Of a DNA stretch of 32,196 nucleotides, positions 1-10,431 are shown one piece after another (position 1 is the first letter of the stretch; each line of letters starts with the position of its first letter). The DNA is from Dissophora ornata (Eukaryota > Mortierellomycota > Mortierellomycetes > Mortierellales > Mortierellaceae): contig MU616917.1 of the NCBI GenBank assembly GCA_025201705.1, positions 1-32,196 on the forward strand, in the 5' to 3' direction. The notes below the pieces were generated by a model, which saw nothing but the letters and a program-made list of their open reading frames with translations, was not told the origin of the DNA and made no database searches. Made by a program: the position numbers and the translations under genes.

Positions 1-31
1 TACACTTTGCAATTGACAACTGTGCCTTTAG

Positions 32-382
32 GCTATGGGCGAAGGGATGCTTGTATGCTGTGTTGATGAGTTCAGAACCTCAATCTCTTGTTGCAGGTGC
101 CATCAGAAAATGCAGACTAAGGGCCGATCAGTCCTTTGTCCAGACTCGACATGTGGTGGTTATCGATCACCTGAATATAACTCAACCCACAAGTTGGATC
201 CAAAGACCGGTCTTCAGCGCGACCGCGACCACAACGCTGGCCAGAATATGGCCAACGCAGCCCTTAAATGGGTCAAAGAATTCAAGTGGCCAGAAGCGCT
301 AGACCGACAACTTGCCAAGAAGCAAGAAGCATCATGTGGAATGATGCAAATCCATATGGACTCGGAATCTAACTTAGTTTAG
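32..382 (+). CDS. Fanzor/TnpB-like RNA-guided nuclease, C-terminal exon (partial at left edge)
   Basis: This is the last exon of a gene that begins outside the window. The frame has a TAG at 29-31, and that AG is a good splice acceptor (CTTTAG before 32), so the exon most likely starts at 32. It encodes the diagnostic end of the TnpB/Fanzor family: VDEFRTS, a zinc ribbon (C-C-R-C, then C-P-D-S-T-C about a dozen residues later) and the motif RDRDHNAGQN, whose final Asp would be the third RuvC catalytic acid. Fanzors are eukaryotic, transposon-encoded relatives of bacterial TnpB that use a guide RNA made from the 3' end of their own element to cut DNA. The seen ribbon and RuvC-III motifs look intact. 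Whether the upstream RuvC-I and II motifs survive cannot be seen. The 30 or so residues after the motif are an unremarkable tail. The family call is firm; Fanzor1 versus Fanzor2 is not decided. Confidence 0.85.
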   Translation, partial: AMGEGMLVCCVDEFRTSISCCRCHQKMQTKGRSVLCPDSTCGGYRSPEYNSTHKLDPKTGLQRDRDHNAGQNMANAALKWVKEFKWPEALDRQLAKKQEASCGMMQIHMDSESNLV

Positions 383-1304
383 GTTTAGGTGAGTCTGCTG
401 TTGTTATTTTTGCCGCAGAAAAATCTTCGTACAAAAAATTGTTTGTGTGATTGTGTGACTAACAATTCAACTTTGGGTTGTAGGTCTATAGTGTTTATTT
501 AATTGAATATTTAACTGAAACCTAAGCTTAACAGCTCGACGTCCAGGTTAGACCAGCTACAGGGAGCAGATACAGGGTCAGGGAACAGAGGTCAGGAAAG
601 GGTAATAAATATATTACTGTGCCACCAAATAATTTATTGCCTTTGGCGGCGAACATCATCAGTCCATCCTCCGATTTGCAGTTTGAGCTGAAAGTGGTGT
701 CAGAATATTAATGTAGTTGTCAGATTTCCTGCACTTTGCTCTGTTTAGGACCATAGAGCATTGTCCTCTAAGGATGGATGCATTTGTCATCACCTTGACT
801 TTTTTTTTTTCCTTATTCAAACAGGCAATGCTGCGCAAGAACCGCCGTCATTCCATGTTGAAATTTAACCGGTCTGTTGCCATTGTAGCACGCAATAGGT
901 TATTCTTGTCAGATCGGTCTTGCCGGGAATGGAGAGCAGAGACGCGTTGAATGAGGTGAGAGCGCACTATGCTCTTCGAAAGAAAAAAAAAAGAAAAAAT
1001 AGTCGCGTCGCATGTGTTCTGAGACCTCGAAACACTAAACAAATGAGACAAACGTGCGATCTGCACATGCATAAACACATACCCGCGCACACTCCATCCC
1101 TACATCCCACACCTCACAAAGAGACAGAAACAAAAAAAAAAACCTTTCGTCCGTGTTTCTACTCCCTCTTTCCTGTCTCTCTTTTCTTAGATTTACTTTC
1201 TTCATCATCACCGTCTCTTTCTCTTTCTCTCTCTCTCTCTCGCCACTGCCCGCATACCTCGTCCTCGTCCTCGATCCTCTCAATTCGAAACAACAACGAC
1301 TATA
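383..1304. other. Intergenic: Fanzor 3' flank and ERG6 promoter
   Basis: About 920 bases without a convincing gene. The first 250-300 bases after the Fanzor stop are where the element's right end and guide-RNA scaffold would be expected, but I see no clear terminal repeat. The right half is the ERG6 promoter and leader, with A-rich and pyrimidine-rich tracts. Overlapping open frames here lack homology and contain simple sequence. Confidence 0.5.
1214..1241 (+). repeat. CT-rich microsatellite in the ERG6 leader
   Basis: An interrupted (CT)n tract of about 28 bases lies some 60 bases before the ERG6 start. Pyrimidine-rich leaders are common just upstream of highly expressed fungal genes. A regulatory role is inference. 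Confidence 0.7.
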
Positions 1305-3221
1305 ATGTCGCCTCCAACAGCAACGTCCAGTGTTATGGCCAGCCAGCGGGACCGAGACGACCTTGCGCTGTCCAAAGTCCTCCACGGCAACTCTTGGAAC
1401 GATAACAAAAACCAGACTTCATTTTTGTCAAAACTACACAAGAAGGACCGCGAGTACCAAGCGTCGGTCGTGAATGAATATCTCGATAACTGGAAGGAAC
1501 AGAAGCCAGAGAATGAGACGGATGATGATCGGGAGAAGCGCGCTGGCGCATACAAGGCTGTGTCGAATTCGTTCTATGACCTCACGACGGATTTCTATGA
1601 GGTAAGAAAAAAAATTCTCTCTCCTCTCCAATTACCAAAGTCGGTCTTGCCTACCTGGGATATAACCGACATCAACCTATTCAATTTGGAGGTAGCCAAA
1701 GCGGGGGGGGGGAAGACCTTTGTCTCTCTTTATTTTTCACTTTACGCGTCTGTCTTCCCCTTGAAGTCCCTCGCCCCATCCAACCACATTCATAAAAAAA
1801 ACGGCTCCTCAGACATCGTCTGTTGTCACTAACCCGCGAACTGAGGGATGACAGCAGTATTTACTTTTTTATTTTCTATGACCCGAAAATACCATTCTCA
1901 GAAAAAATGCAAGGAGTTTACATAGAAAGAGGAGGTGTGAGAAGAAAGAGGGGAGAACATGTTACTATTGTTTTTTCCGCTGTTTGCTTCCCCGAAAACT
2001 TTGGCATCATTACATGATCTACTAATGGGGAGAGAGGGATGAGGGACACACTAGGAGGTAGAAAAGGAGGGAAGGAAGTGGAGAAATGGAAGATAGGAGA
2101 TGCGGGATATGGATGCGCAGGGACGCGCAGGGTTGCTTGGGGTCTCGTCAGGCTTGGCAGAACTCGTTGAGCAAGAGAATGGGAAGGAAAAGGAAAGAGC
2201 GTTGTGTGTTATAGCGTGAAGAATGATGCGATGGATAACCTACAAAAAAAAGAAAAGGGAGGGAGGAAGGGGGAAGTCGCGTCGAAAGCTCTCAGTATGC
2301 TAACATGAAACTGTAACCATTGCTTTTCCGAACCTCTCTGGTTTTCTCCAATAGTACGCATGGGGCACATCCTTCCACTTTTGCAGATTCCGTCCCTATG
2401 AGCCCTTCCAACAAGCCATCGCCCGCCACGAGCACTACCTCGCCGCCAACATGGGCATCCAGTCCACCTGGAAGGTCCTCGACATCGGCTGCGGCGTTGG
2501 AGGACCCGCCCGCGAGATCGGCCACTTCACGGGCGCCCACATCACCGGTCTCAATAACAACGACTACCAGATCGCTCGCGCAAAACGTTATGCGGCCTCA
2601 TATGATCTCGAACACAAATCCGACTTTATCAAAGGCGACTTTATGAACATGCCTATCAACGATAAATCGTACGATGCCTGCTATGCCATCGAGGCTACCG
2701 TCCACGCTTCGTCCCTGGAGGGCGTCTATGGCGAAGCGTTCCGTATCCTGAAGCCAGGCGGCGTTTTTGGATGCTACGAATGGCTCATGACCGACAGTTA
2801 TGATCCCACAAACCCAGAACATCTCCGAATCGTCCGTGGATTGGAGGTTGGCAATGGCATTGCCAAGATGGTGACGGTCAAGGACTGTCTCAAAGCTCTG
2901 GAGACTGTGGGGTTCACGATTGAGATTGCAAAAAACATGGGCACAACGGACGACAAGATTAAGTGGTATTACCCACTTGAGGGAGATATTCGACAGGCAA
3001 ATGCCTTTTGGGATTATTTAACGGTCTTGAGAACTACGACGGCGGGTCGTACCGCGACGACGTACATGGTCAAGGCCTTGGAGACCTTTGGACTAGTGGC
3101 ACCAGGCAGTGCCAAGGTCTCGAGCATTCTGCAAACCGCTGCGGACTCTGTCTTGGAGGGCGCTCGTTTGGGCATCTTTACGCCCATGTATTTTTTTGTT
3201 GCAAGAAAACCCGAAGCATGA
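1305..3221 (+). CDS. ERG6: Sterol 24-C-methyltransferase
   Basis: The model has exon 1 at 1305-1601, an intron at 1602-2354 (GTAAGA...CAATAG) and exon 2 at 2355-3221, giving 387 aa, the normal size for the family. The splice joins FYE to YAWGTSFHFCRF, the conserved sterol-binding region I (residues 100-111). It is followed by the SAM-binding motif I LDIGCGVGG (about 141-149) and by EWLMTDSYDP (about 241-250). The enzyme transfers a methyl group from S-adenosylmethionine to C24 of zymosterol or lanosterol-type sterols, at the ER or lipid droplets, in ergosterol synthesis. The start is the first ATG of the frame after the pyrimidine leader; the next in-frame ATG is ten codons later and also possible. 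The intron is unusually long for this window (753 nt). The next gene, on the opposite strand, is a sterol isomerase acting on the same pathway. Confidence 0.95.
1602..2354 (+). other. Long ERG6 intron
   Basis: The 753-nt intron starts GTAAGA and ends TCCAATAG, with a CTAAC-like branch region near 2300. It is several times longer than most other introns here (70-250 nt) and holds G-rich and A-rich low-complexity stretches. I see no conserved gene inside it on either strand. Confidence 0.8.
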
Positions 3222-3324
3222 ACTGCATCTGAGAAAGGTCACTCCTGCATACATGTGCATGCGTAGTTCACCTTCCACATTCATTTCTACCACTAATATT
3301 ATTAGCCGATCGCTCTAGGCATCG

Positions 3325-3325
3325 A

Positions 3326-3387
<62 letters not shown>
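3325..3387 (+). repeat. AATAAA followed by a 60-nt A homopolymer
   Basis: AATAAA at 3325-3330 lies about 100 bases after the ERG6 stop and could be its poly(A) signal. It runs straight into an uninterrupted run of 60 A residues (3328-3387). Such a run can be a slipped microsatellite, the A-tail of an inserted retro-copy, or an assembly artefact. ERG6 itself retains its intron, so it is not a processed copy. Confidence 0.9.
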
Positions 3388-3389
<2 letters not shown>

Positions 3390-3520
3390 GTCATGAGTGC
3401 TTTTCTCCCAGAGATAACCATAACCATCGGTAGCAAAAGTGCACGCCTCTTCAGTACGCAACAAGTAAATGTGGATTTCTAGTTTCTTTTAATATTTGAT
3501 ATCTAAGACTTTATTTTATT

Positions 3521-4332
3521 TTACTCCAGCTTCTTGGCCTTGGCTCCAGCAGCCTCGTGCTGATGCATCAACTTCATGCCCCTGTACAAATGCTTGATGG
3601 AGTTGTGCATCAACACACAAGGCAAGATCATCCAAAAGATGTTGAAGAACCCAAAGTAAAAGTAATAGTAATAAGGGTGAGGATCACAGTGGGGTGATCC
3701 CTCAACCATCGTCGTCAAGTAGTACAGCGTGCATCCGTAGAGTTGGCCCAGAGAAAGGATCAATTGGGCAATGTGGCGGGAGGGACTGTTGATGTACATG
3801 GTATAGGCGGTGTAGAATGCCAAGGGGCCCCATGCGAACTAGGTAGTCGGCAATACCAATGACAACAATGGCGTTAATAACAAATAATTGAACCGACAAA
3901 CCAGCATCGTGGGATAGTAGCGAAGGCAAATCGACTTACAGCGGTAATGCGCTCCATGATCAGGACAAACGAATCGCTCGACAGATATCTTGAATCACTC
4001 AACGCATACTCCTTCCAGACTTGAGCCAACGGGGATTGGTCGCCGGCGAGGGTTTCGTGAAAGACACCAAAGTAGCCCTCGAGGAAAAAGTGGATGAATC
4101 CGCACATGACGAACCAAAGGAACGTCAACTGGCTATCGAGCCCCTTGATAGTAGAGTTGCGCTTCTGGTACGAGAGAGCGATGGCCCCGACAGCGATGGT
4201 CCCGAAGGTCGAGAAGAGGATTGTGAGGGTATCCGCCATGGAGTAAGAGTTTGGCACATAGTGGTTGAGGACCAAATCCAGGGGATAGTATGGGTGGAGT
4301 GTCCGTGCCATTGTGTCTGATGATGCGTTCAT
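3521..4332 (-). CDS. EBP: EBP-type 3-beta-hydroxysteroid delta8-delta7 isomerase (EXPERA family)
   Basis: Exon 1 is 4332-3940, the 101-nt intron (GTAAGT...CCTAG) is 3939-3839 and exon 2 is 3838-3521, giving 236 aa, the usual length of emopamil-binding proteins. Conserved features are HPYYPLDL near the N-terminus, CGFIHFFLEGYF (His81, Glu85) and MERITA (Glu127). The H-E spacing of 4 and H-to-second-E spacing of 46 match the catalytic residues of human EBP (His76, Glu80, Glu122). After the splice come FAWGPLAFY and GQLYGCTLYYLT, also typical. Several hydrophobic helices agree with a polytopic ER membrane protein. The enzyme moves the sterol B-ring double bond from C8 to C7, the job done by the unrelated Erg2 in ascomycetes. 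A second in-frame ATG, seven codons in, is an alternative start. The gene is convergent with ERG6, 299 bases apart. Confidence 0.93.
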
Positions 4333-5106
4333 TGTGATGAAGATGAATGAGGGATGAGTGATGAAGGAGTGATGAAGGAAAAGGAAGGAGAGTAATAAAT
4401 GTATGCCGGTTCATACGTCTTGAATGCCCGCCGGAGAACGTGTTCGTTCCCGTGCTGGTTCCCAGGCACAGCAGGCAAAACAGACACGGGAAACCTGATG
4501 CAAGTGGCTTGTCGGCTCCAAGAGCGATCAGGCCATTTCGGTTGGTGGCACAAATCCCGCAATTCCCGATAGTCTACAATTATTGAGTTCGGGTTAAACT
4601 CGTTTTTGAAGAACTAGCCCAGTGTGTCTGCGCACTGTCTGAAACATCCTCTGCCATGTGTGCATCGATTATTTGGCAATGCGGGATGATATTCTATATC
4701 CGTTCTAGGCTCTTGGTTTGGTGCAACCAGTTACCCTAGATTGTACAGAGTATATTCATGTTCAGTCGGGACAATAACAAGTGACGATTCCGTAAACCAT
4801 CAAACGGGAAGCAAAGTGAGCAAGCAGGATTACCATCGCACCCCCATTATTCACATCGGAAAACAGCTACGTTTTATTAGGGGGGGATACTACTTGGGTA
4901 ATGGTCAATGATCATCGACAGGATGCATATATTACACGTGTTTGATACATACAATTGGGAATGAAAAAAATGAAAAAATTATCCCGCATTTTGGAATGTT
5001 TTGACTGTCTTCCGGGAAGAATGAACAACACGCCCAGCGACGTGCGACTGAGTCTCGGCGCTCTGATGTTCCCGTTAATGAAATGGGCAACGGCGCGACG
5101 GGACAG
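4333..5106. other. Intergenic: EBP promoter and Psy2 3' flank
   Basis: About 770 bases between the start of EBP and the end of the PP4 subunit gene. The EBP leader just beyond 4333 is GA/GAT-rich on the minus strand. I see no further gene; short open frames here have no family-like features. Confidence 0.5.
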
Positions 5107-8100
5107 CTATCCTTCAACACATCCACTCCGCTCTTCTGTCGCCACTATCGAATCAGCAGGATCCGAAGACTGAGTACTCCCGAGTTCATTTGTTGTCGAT
5201 GCAGTCGAGGCTTTACTCCCGCAACTGCTGCTGTCCTCAACCCTACGTCTGGTCTCGGCCCGGCCGCTAATGTCCACACCCGTGTCTCTTACATCGCCAG
5301 AAGCAGGTTCGTCATCCTCCCTTTTTCGCTTCATCGTATGGACAGCTTCTGGTTGATGAACAGCTCCGGTGGCAAGCTCGCTCTTGAGCCTCATTGCCGC
5401 CTGAGCTCTACTTGCATCCTGCGTCGTCGAGCTCTGGTCACTGTTGTCACAGACATCTGTGCCAGCCTTGACGAATACGATCCCAATGCGTGTTGCAATT
5501 GGCGGCAAAGGTGTCAGTGGCGGCGATTGTGAAGGTGAGTGCGATTTTGCGTTGGATGGCGATGATAGTGTTGGCGATAATGGTAATAGTGATGAGAGAG
5601 AGGGCGGTCTGCTGTTATTTAGTGATATGGCCGCGTTCGTTTTGATGGGATTCAATGCGACCGTCAATCTGGAGGACGAATCGTTCAACGGGCTTCCACC
5701 GGTTGAACCAGTAAGAAAGAATGTGGAGCCGGTATGGACTTCGATGTTTCTTTTGGAGGGCTCCCTAAATGAAGGAACCCTTTCCAGTCTTTTCCTCTTC
5801 TCTGGTGGCGTTTGGATATCTCTGTCCTTTTTAGAAGGTTTAATCGAGGACTCATCACCACCATCGTAGTCGTTGTCGTCCTCGATGTATGCTAGCTTTC
5901 TTCGGGGACTTCGTAGCTGTACCGTCTCATCATGACCTTTCGCGTCCGTCAAGGATTTGATGGCTGAGGAGACATCTGTATCTTCGTGAATCCGCTCCAA
6001 ATTTGAAGCTTCTTGATCAGGCACACCATCATCGCCATCGTCCGGACCATTTTCGGGATTTGAGCAACCTTCTTCTTCACGCTGGACGCTCCCTACTTTG
6101 CTAGCATCGGTCGCAACATTGAACGCGACCACAGGCACTTGTTGTTGCTGACACTGTTGGTGCTGCTCGTAATGCCTGACTAGCCTGCTGAATGTGTCAA
6201 CATAGATGATTTCTCTGATCCGCGCTCCGTGATTTACCACTACATGGGCCAGCAGTATCTGAATATTCTCCTATGCGAATTGCCGCCAAAGAAGTATAAA
6301 TACTGCTTTAGGCGCTGTTCATGAGAAAAGAAGCAAGAAAAAAAAAAGAAGACCAGGTAATAGTCAAGAATAATAGGACATAAGGCTTACGACTCTAATG
6401 AATTCAAAGAACTCGAGACAGACAGAATTCACGAGATTGTTCTTGCGGCCAGTTTCGAGCAGCAAATCGATAATATACTCGACGACATTGTGTTTGATTA
6501 AGTAGCGGTGGTAGAAATCGTCGCTTGTTCCAATGCACGTCCTAAAGAGCTTCAGTGCCACTGTGAAGAGATGAAAATGTAAAGGTTAGGGTATTTTATG
6601 ATCGTGTCCAAAAATGATATGAGGCCGATCAAAAGGAACGCGTAAAAAATGGAACAATCGACTTTACTTAGCCGCAAATGTTGGTCACGGTTCTTGAGCA
6701 AAAGAGATAGTTTCTGGATGATCCCACTCGAAAGTACGTAGTATTTGCTACGGAAGGAATGCTGCCGAATCATAAAGGACAGTATATGACAGATGTTCTC
6801 GCACAGTGTAATCGTAGGTCTGTCAAATGCCGTAGTGTCTATGGAGAATACAAGTTGGTCAGTCGTGCTGTGACAAGAGAGAGCCCCCTCCCTAATATCC
6901 ACTCGATCTTTGATGAAAATGGGTAGCTTACCGTCTGATAGACTAAGCAACGGCGACAAGAACTTGCCAACATACGAAGAATAGAATAACCCCAGAAACT
7001 TGTCTGCATCAGGGTCCAGATTGGCGGATCTTTCGAGTGACATTGGCATCCCGTTCTCATTCAAATTTGGGTTTGTGTCGAGGAGAACTCGAATCAGCTC
7101 AGAGATCTGCACCATCACGCCTGCATCTTTCTCGGCCAGAAACAGATCCAAAATTACATCAAAGAGCTGCTTTTGTACGCTCTTGTCCTCTGCTTGCTTG
7201 ACTATATGTGATCGGACCAAACTCGCGTCGTGCTCTAATGCCGACAACATGATCTCTGCGCCACTCATTTTGATTGCCTTTTCATTGTCGGACAAAGCCA
7301 TCTCGAATACACCAAAAAGACCGCATTGGCACAGCGTCCTACCCGCAAGTGGACGAAACGAAAGTCCAGACGTTAGCAGTGCAGAAACTACAATTCGCAG
7401 AGTTTACCAAGTAAATTCTCATATGTCCCTGCTGTCCTCCGTACCTGTAAAGTCCTACTCTGGTGCTGATCTGTGTCGTCCGCGCCATCAAACAAAACTG
7501 CTGCACAAACCGAACTACATCCCGTTTCCGTTCCAGTGTTTCTGTATCATTCCCAATAAGCCCAAACAACTCCTTTAGAAAGACGCGGTCCTGATGGATC
7601 CCATTGACAATGTCAATGTTGTGGAAGAATATCAGAGAACCCAAGATCGATGACAGGTACTCGTCCATGAACCGAAGGAGTACCGTGTCCCTCAGAAATT
7701 GCAGTCGAAAGGCGTGATGGATTTTTTGCTCGATTTCGCGATTCCTGAAGGGGATGATCTGCTTGAACGTTGAGCGCTTTGTCAAGAACCCGCGATAGTC
7801 TGGTTTCTTTTCTGCTATGCCAACTTCGTCTAATTGTTGGGACTCCCCCAAAAGGGAGAGGCGACGTTGTTAAATAGTGGCCAATGGCAAATAACATAGA
7901 AATGATTGTGTATCAAGCAGACCGCACGTACATTCCAACATCCCGACACAATTGATAAATACGGTGTCCTTGAGAATGTACTGAATGATAGCAATGTCGT
8001 TGAGGCGAACTACTCGCAACCTGGTTAGTCAAGAGTCAAGAAAGTGTCAATGCGACATCATTTGAATGACCTCCCTCTTCCTCGACTTACTTATGCCCAG

Positions 8101-9773
8101 CATAATGTCGTGTAGTATATAAAGATCGGAAAGACTCTCCAGATCCTCACATGTCTCGAAGATCAGGAATAGCTTGTCAATGTAGTTCTATTTCAAGATC
8201 AGCGGCGTTCCAAGGTTAACGGATATGCTTTCCTAAGCCAAGGTAACACAAATAAGTGAATGTCGATGCGTTTTCCGACTTGCTCCTCGCTTCACTTACG
8301 TCAAGGATTATAAAGCTCGATAGTGCCTCCTTGTCCGTATTATCATTATGGGTACGCCTGATCGACTCTTCAATGTCTTTCAGGTTCGAGAGGTCCGGGT
8401 TAGGGAGAGTAAGAGAGTCTGTCCCATTACCACTATGAGTATCCGTCGGGTCCGAAAAGAGATCGTCAGCTAGCGTAGAAGCATTGGAAATATATCGGAT
8501 TGAAATGAGTCGGAAGAAGAGATGGGAAGGAGGGTCGTGACCACAACCCGATATGCATGCACATGCGTCAATGCCTTCGTGTTCAAAACATCATTTGTCT
8601 TGAGGAACAAGAAGAATACCATAGTGTTGGAGTTCGTTGATATCACTCCTAGAACAAGAGAGCGAGAAAATTGAGAGGTGTAACAGAAGCACAAAAAGTC
8701 CGTTTTTAAGTAACGCTGCAGTTGCAATTCAATCGAGATGGGTCTCCGGATTGGAGAAGTACCCAGCTAAACAGATTAGGCCAATGTCTTTCTGTTTACC
8801 AGATTTCACTGCAGCCCTCTGCCTCTTGAAAACTCAGCGCCAGGTCCGCATCGTCTTCTGACCACACTATCAATGAAGCTACAGGCAATTTTAGCATGAA
8901 AAGGAAAAGGTTGATGTCCTGTTAGAAAGAAAAGGAAGGGGGTGTTGAGTTGAATAAAGAAACAAAAAGAGAAAAAGGAAAAGGGACAGGTCTGCTTTGC
9001 CTGAGTGAATCGTTTCTTTATTATTTACCTTGCTGTCGCTGATAAATATCCTCTCCGACCCTAATCCGGGACTGCAGAAGGACCCTGCTCTCCTCATCCT
9101 CCGAGCGCACTACCAATGTGCCTTCAGACTTGTCCTATTCGGCGACAGCGACGCCAGAGACAGAGGGAGATAAAGAAGGAAGTAAACGAAACACGGGGCG
9201 GTTTAACGGCCCATGTTTAAACATCATTAACACTAGTATCCGCGGAAATGTATGCCTAATTCAATTAACACATTGACACACGACACATCAACACTTCGAC
9301 ATGTCGACACATCGACACATTGAGTTGTCTGTGTTGTGCAGTGCAGAGCAGCGCGCGGAGGGCGTATCATATGTGAAGAGGGGCCCACAGCCCACACGCG
9401 CCAACGCAATGGGAATATGGGCGATTCCACACTGCCCATTGAACTCCCCCTGTGTGTGAATGTGTCTCTGCCAACACCCACATGCGATCTAAACGCTTTG
9501 CTCATCCTATCCCTTTCGAATCTTCCCCGGTGCAACGGTGTAAAAGCAAAACGCCGTCTTCTCCGAAGAGACGTTTTAATTCCGCTATCCACGATGTGTC
9601 GAAAGCGCAGCGTTTTAACGGTGGCGAAAAGGTAGTTGTCCCCCCTTTTTTCATTTTTTTTTTTTTTTTACCTCGTTGAATTCACACGAGCAGTGTCCAG
9701 TGCCTTGATCGAGCCACTCATTGCCATTGCCAAGTCGGTATACCTTCACCCGCATCTTGGCCGGGTTTTCCAT
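5107..9773 (-). CDS. PSY2: Serine/threonine protein phosphatase 4 regulatory subunit 3 (Psy2/SMEK)
   Basis: Twelve exons were assembled by hand: 9773-9672, 9134-9029, 8878-8800, 8648-8620, 8469-8300, 8187-8091, 8009-7932, 7829-7445, 7338-6932, 6838-6668, 6560-6391 and 6270-5107. All joins keep frame and give 985 aa. The start reads MENPAKMRVKVYRL, followed by the EVH1/PH-like fold (GTGHCSCEF, GTLVVRSE, LIVWSE; residues 1-100). The SMEK domain and ARM-like repeats fill about 160-620, for example DYRGFLTKRSTFKQ and FLGFFYSSYVGKF. The last exon is a 387-residue disordered tail with Gln-, Ser- and acidic-rich blocks and basic clusters such as MKRKRE. The protein targets PP4 to proline-rich motifs in substrates of DNA-damage and cell-cycle control. 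Exon 4 is only 29 nt and is the least certain piece. The first exon lies 537 nt upstream of the second, so a search starting at exon 2 would miss the start. Confidence 0.92.
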
Positions 9774-10431
9774 CTCTTTTTTTTTTCTAATTCGTAAATT
9801 GAATTCCTCCAAAATACTGCACAGCAAAAAAAAACGTGAAGCTTTGACTCTGTCGCGTGGGTTCCCTCCCTCCCCCTTTTTTTTTCCTTTCTTCGAGTAG
9901 TGTTGCCAGGGAGGGTGTGTTGGTGGTCGCGCTTATGTTTTCTCTAATGGTGAGAGTAGACTTTTTGTCATTTGAAACGGTAGGAATCAGGGAATCAGAG
10001 TTATAAGGCTGAAGGTTAGGGAAGTATGAAAAACAAGTGTTTGTGTGTGTGTTTTTTTTTTCTTATCCCTGTCTGAGCCTTCTGTGCTCTTCTTGGCCAC
10101 CATTCCCTTCGAAGCAGAGAGCTTTGGAGCACACAAGCAATAAAAAAAAATTATATTGCGGCACATGTGCGCTCTCTGTCAAAGTGGTATCAACGGTGGG
10201 CGGCAATGAGGGCTCATTTTTTTGGGTCCTTGCTTCATACATTGAACCCTGGTCTTACTCAGGCACGAAAAAGAAAGAACGCGTTCATGTACTCTTATCG
10301 CGTCTCAAACACACGTCCTTCAATAAACTCCCATCCAAAACAGCGTCTTTGTTACTTTACATGATTGTAGAAACGTTCACGCATTGGTACATTAGTTTTT
10401 TTTTATTCTATTTGCTTAACGATAATGTGTA
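9774..10431. other. Intergenic: Psy2 promoter and 3' flank of the DUF1746 gene
   Basis: About 660 bases rich in T homopolymers (near 9779-9786, 9879-9886, 10051-10060 and 10398-10405). These act as poly(dA:dT) tracts in the Psy2 promoter. Forward open frames at 10037-10534 run into the antisense of the DUF1746 coding exon and show no family signal. Confidence 0.5.

Noticed and set aside
920..1405. Forward open frame of 161 codons overlapping the ERG6 start
   Set aside because: It consists of the promoter, the CT tract and the out-of-frame start of ERG6; no conserved motif.
1602..2354. Open frames inside the long ERG6 intron
   Set aside because: They begin as read-through of exon 1 or are low complexity; splicing restores a perfect ERG6 domain.
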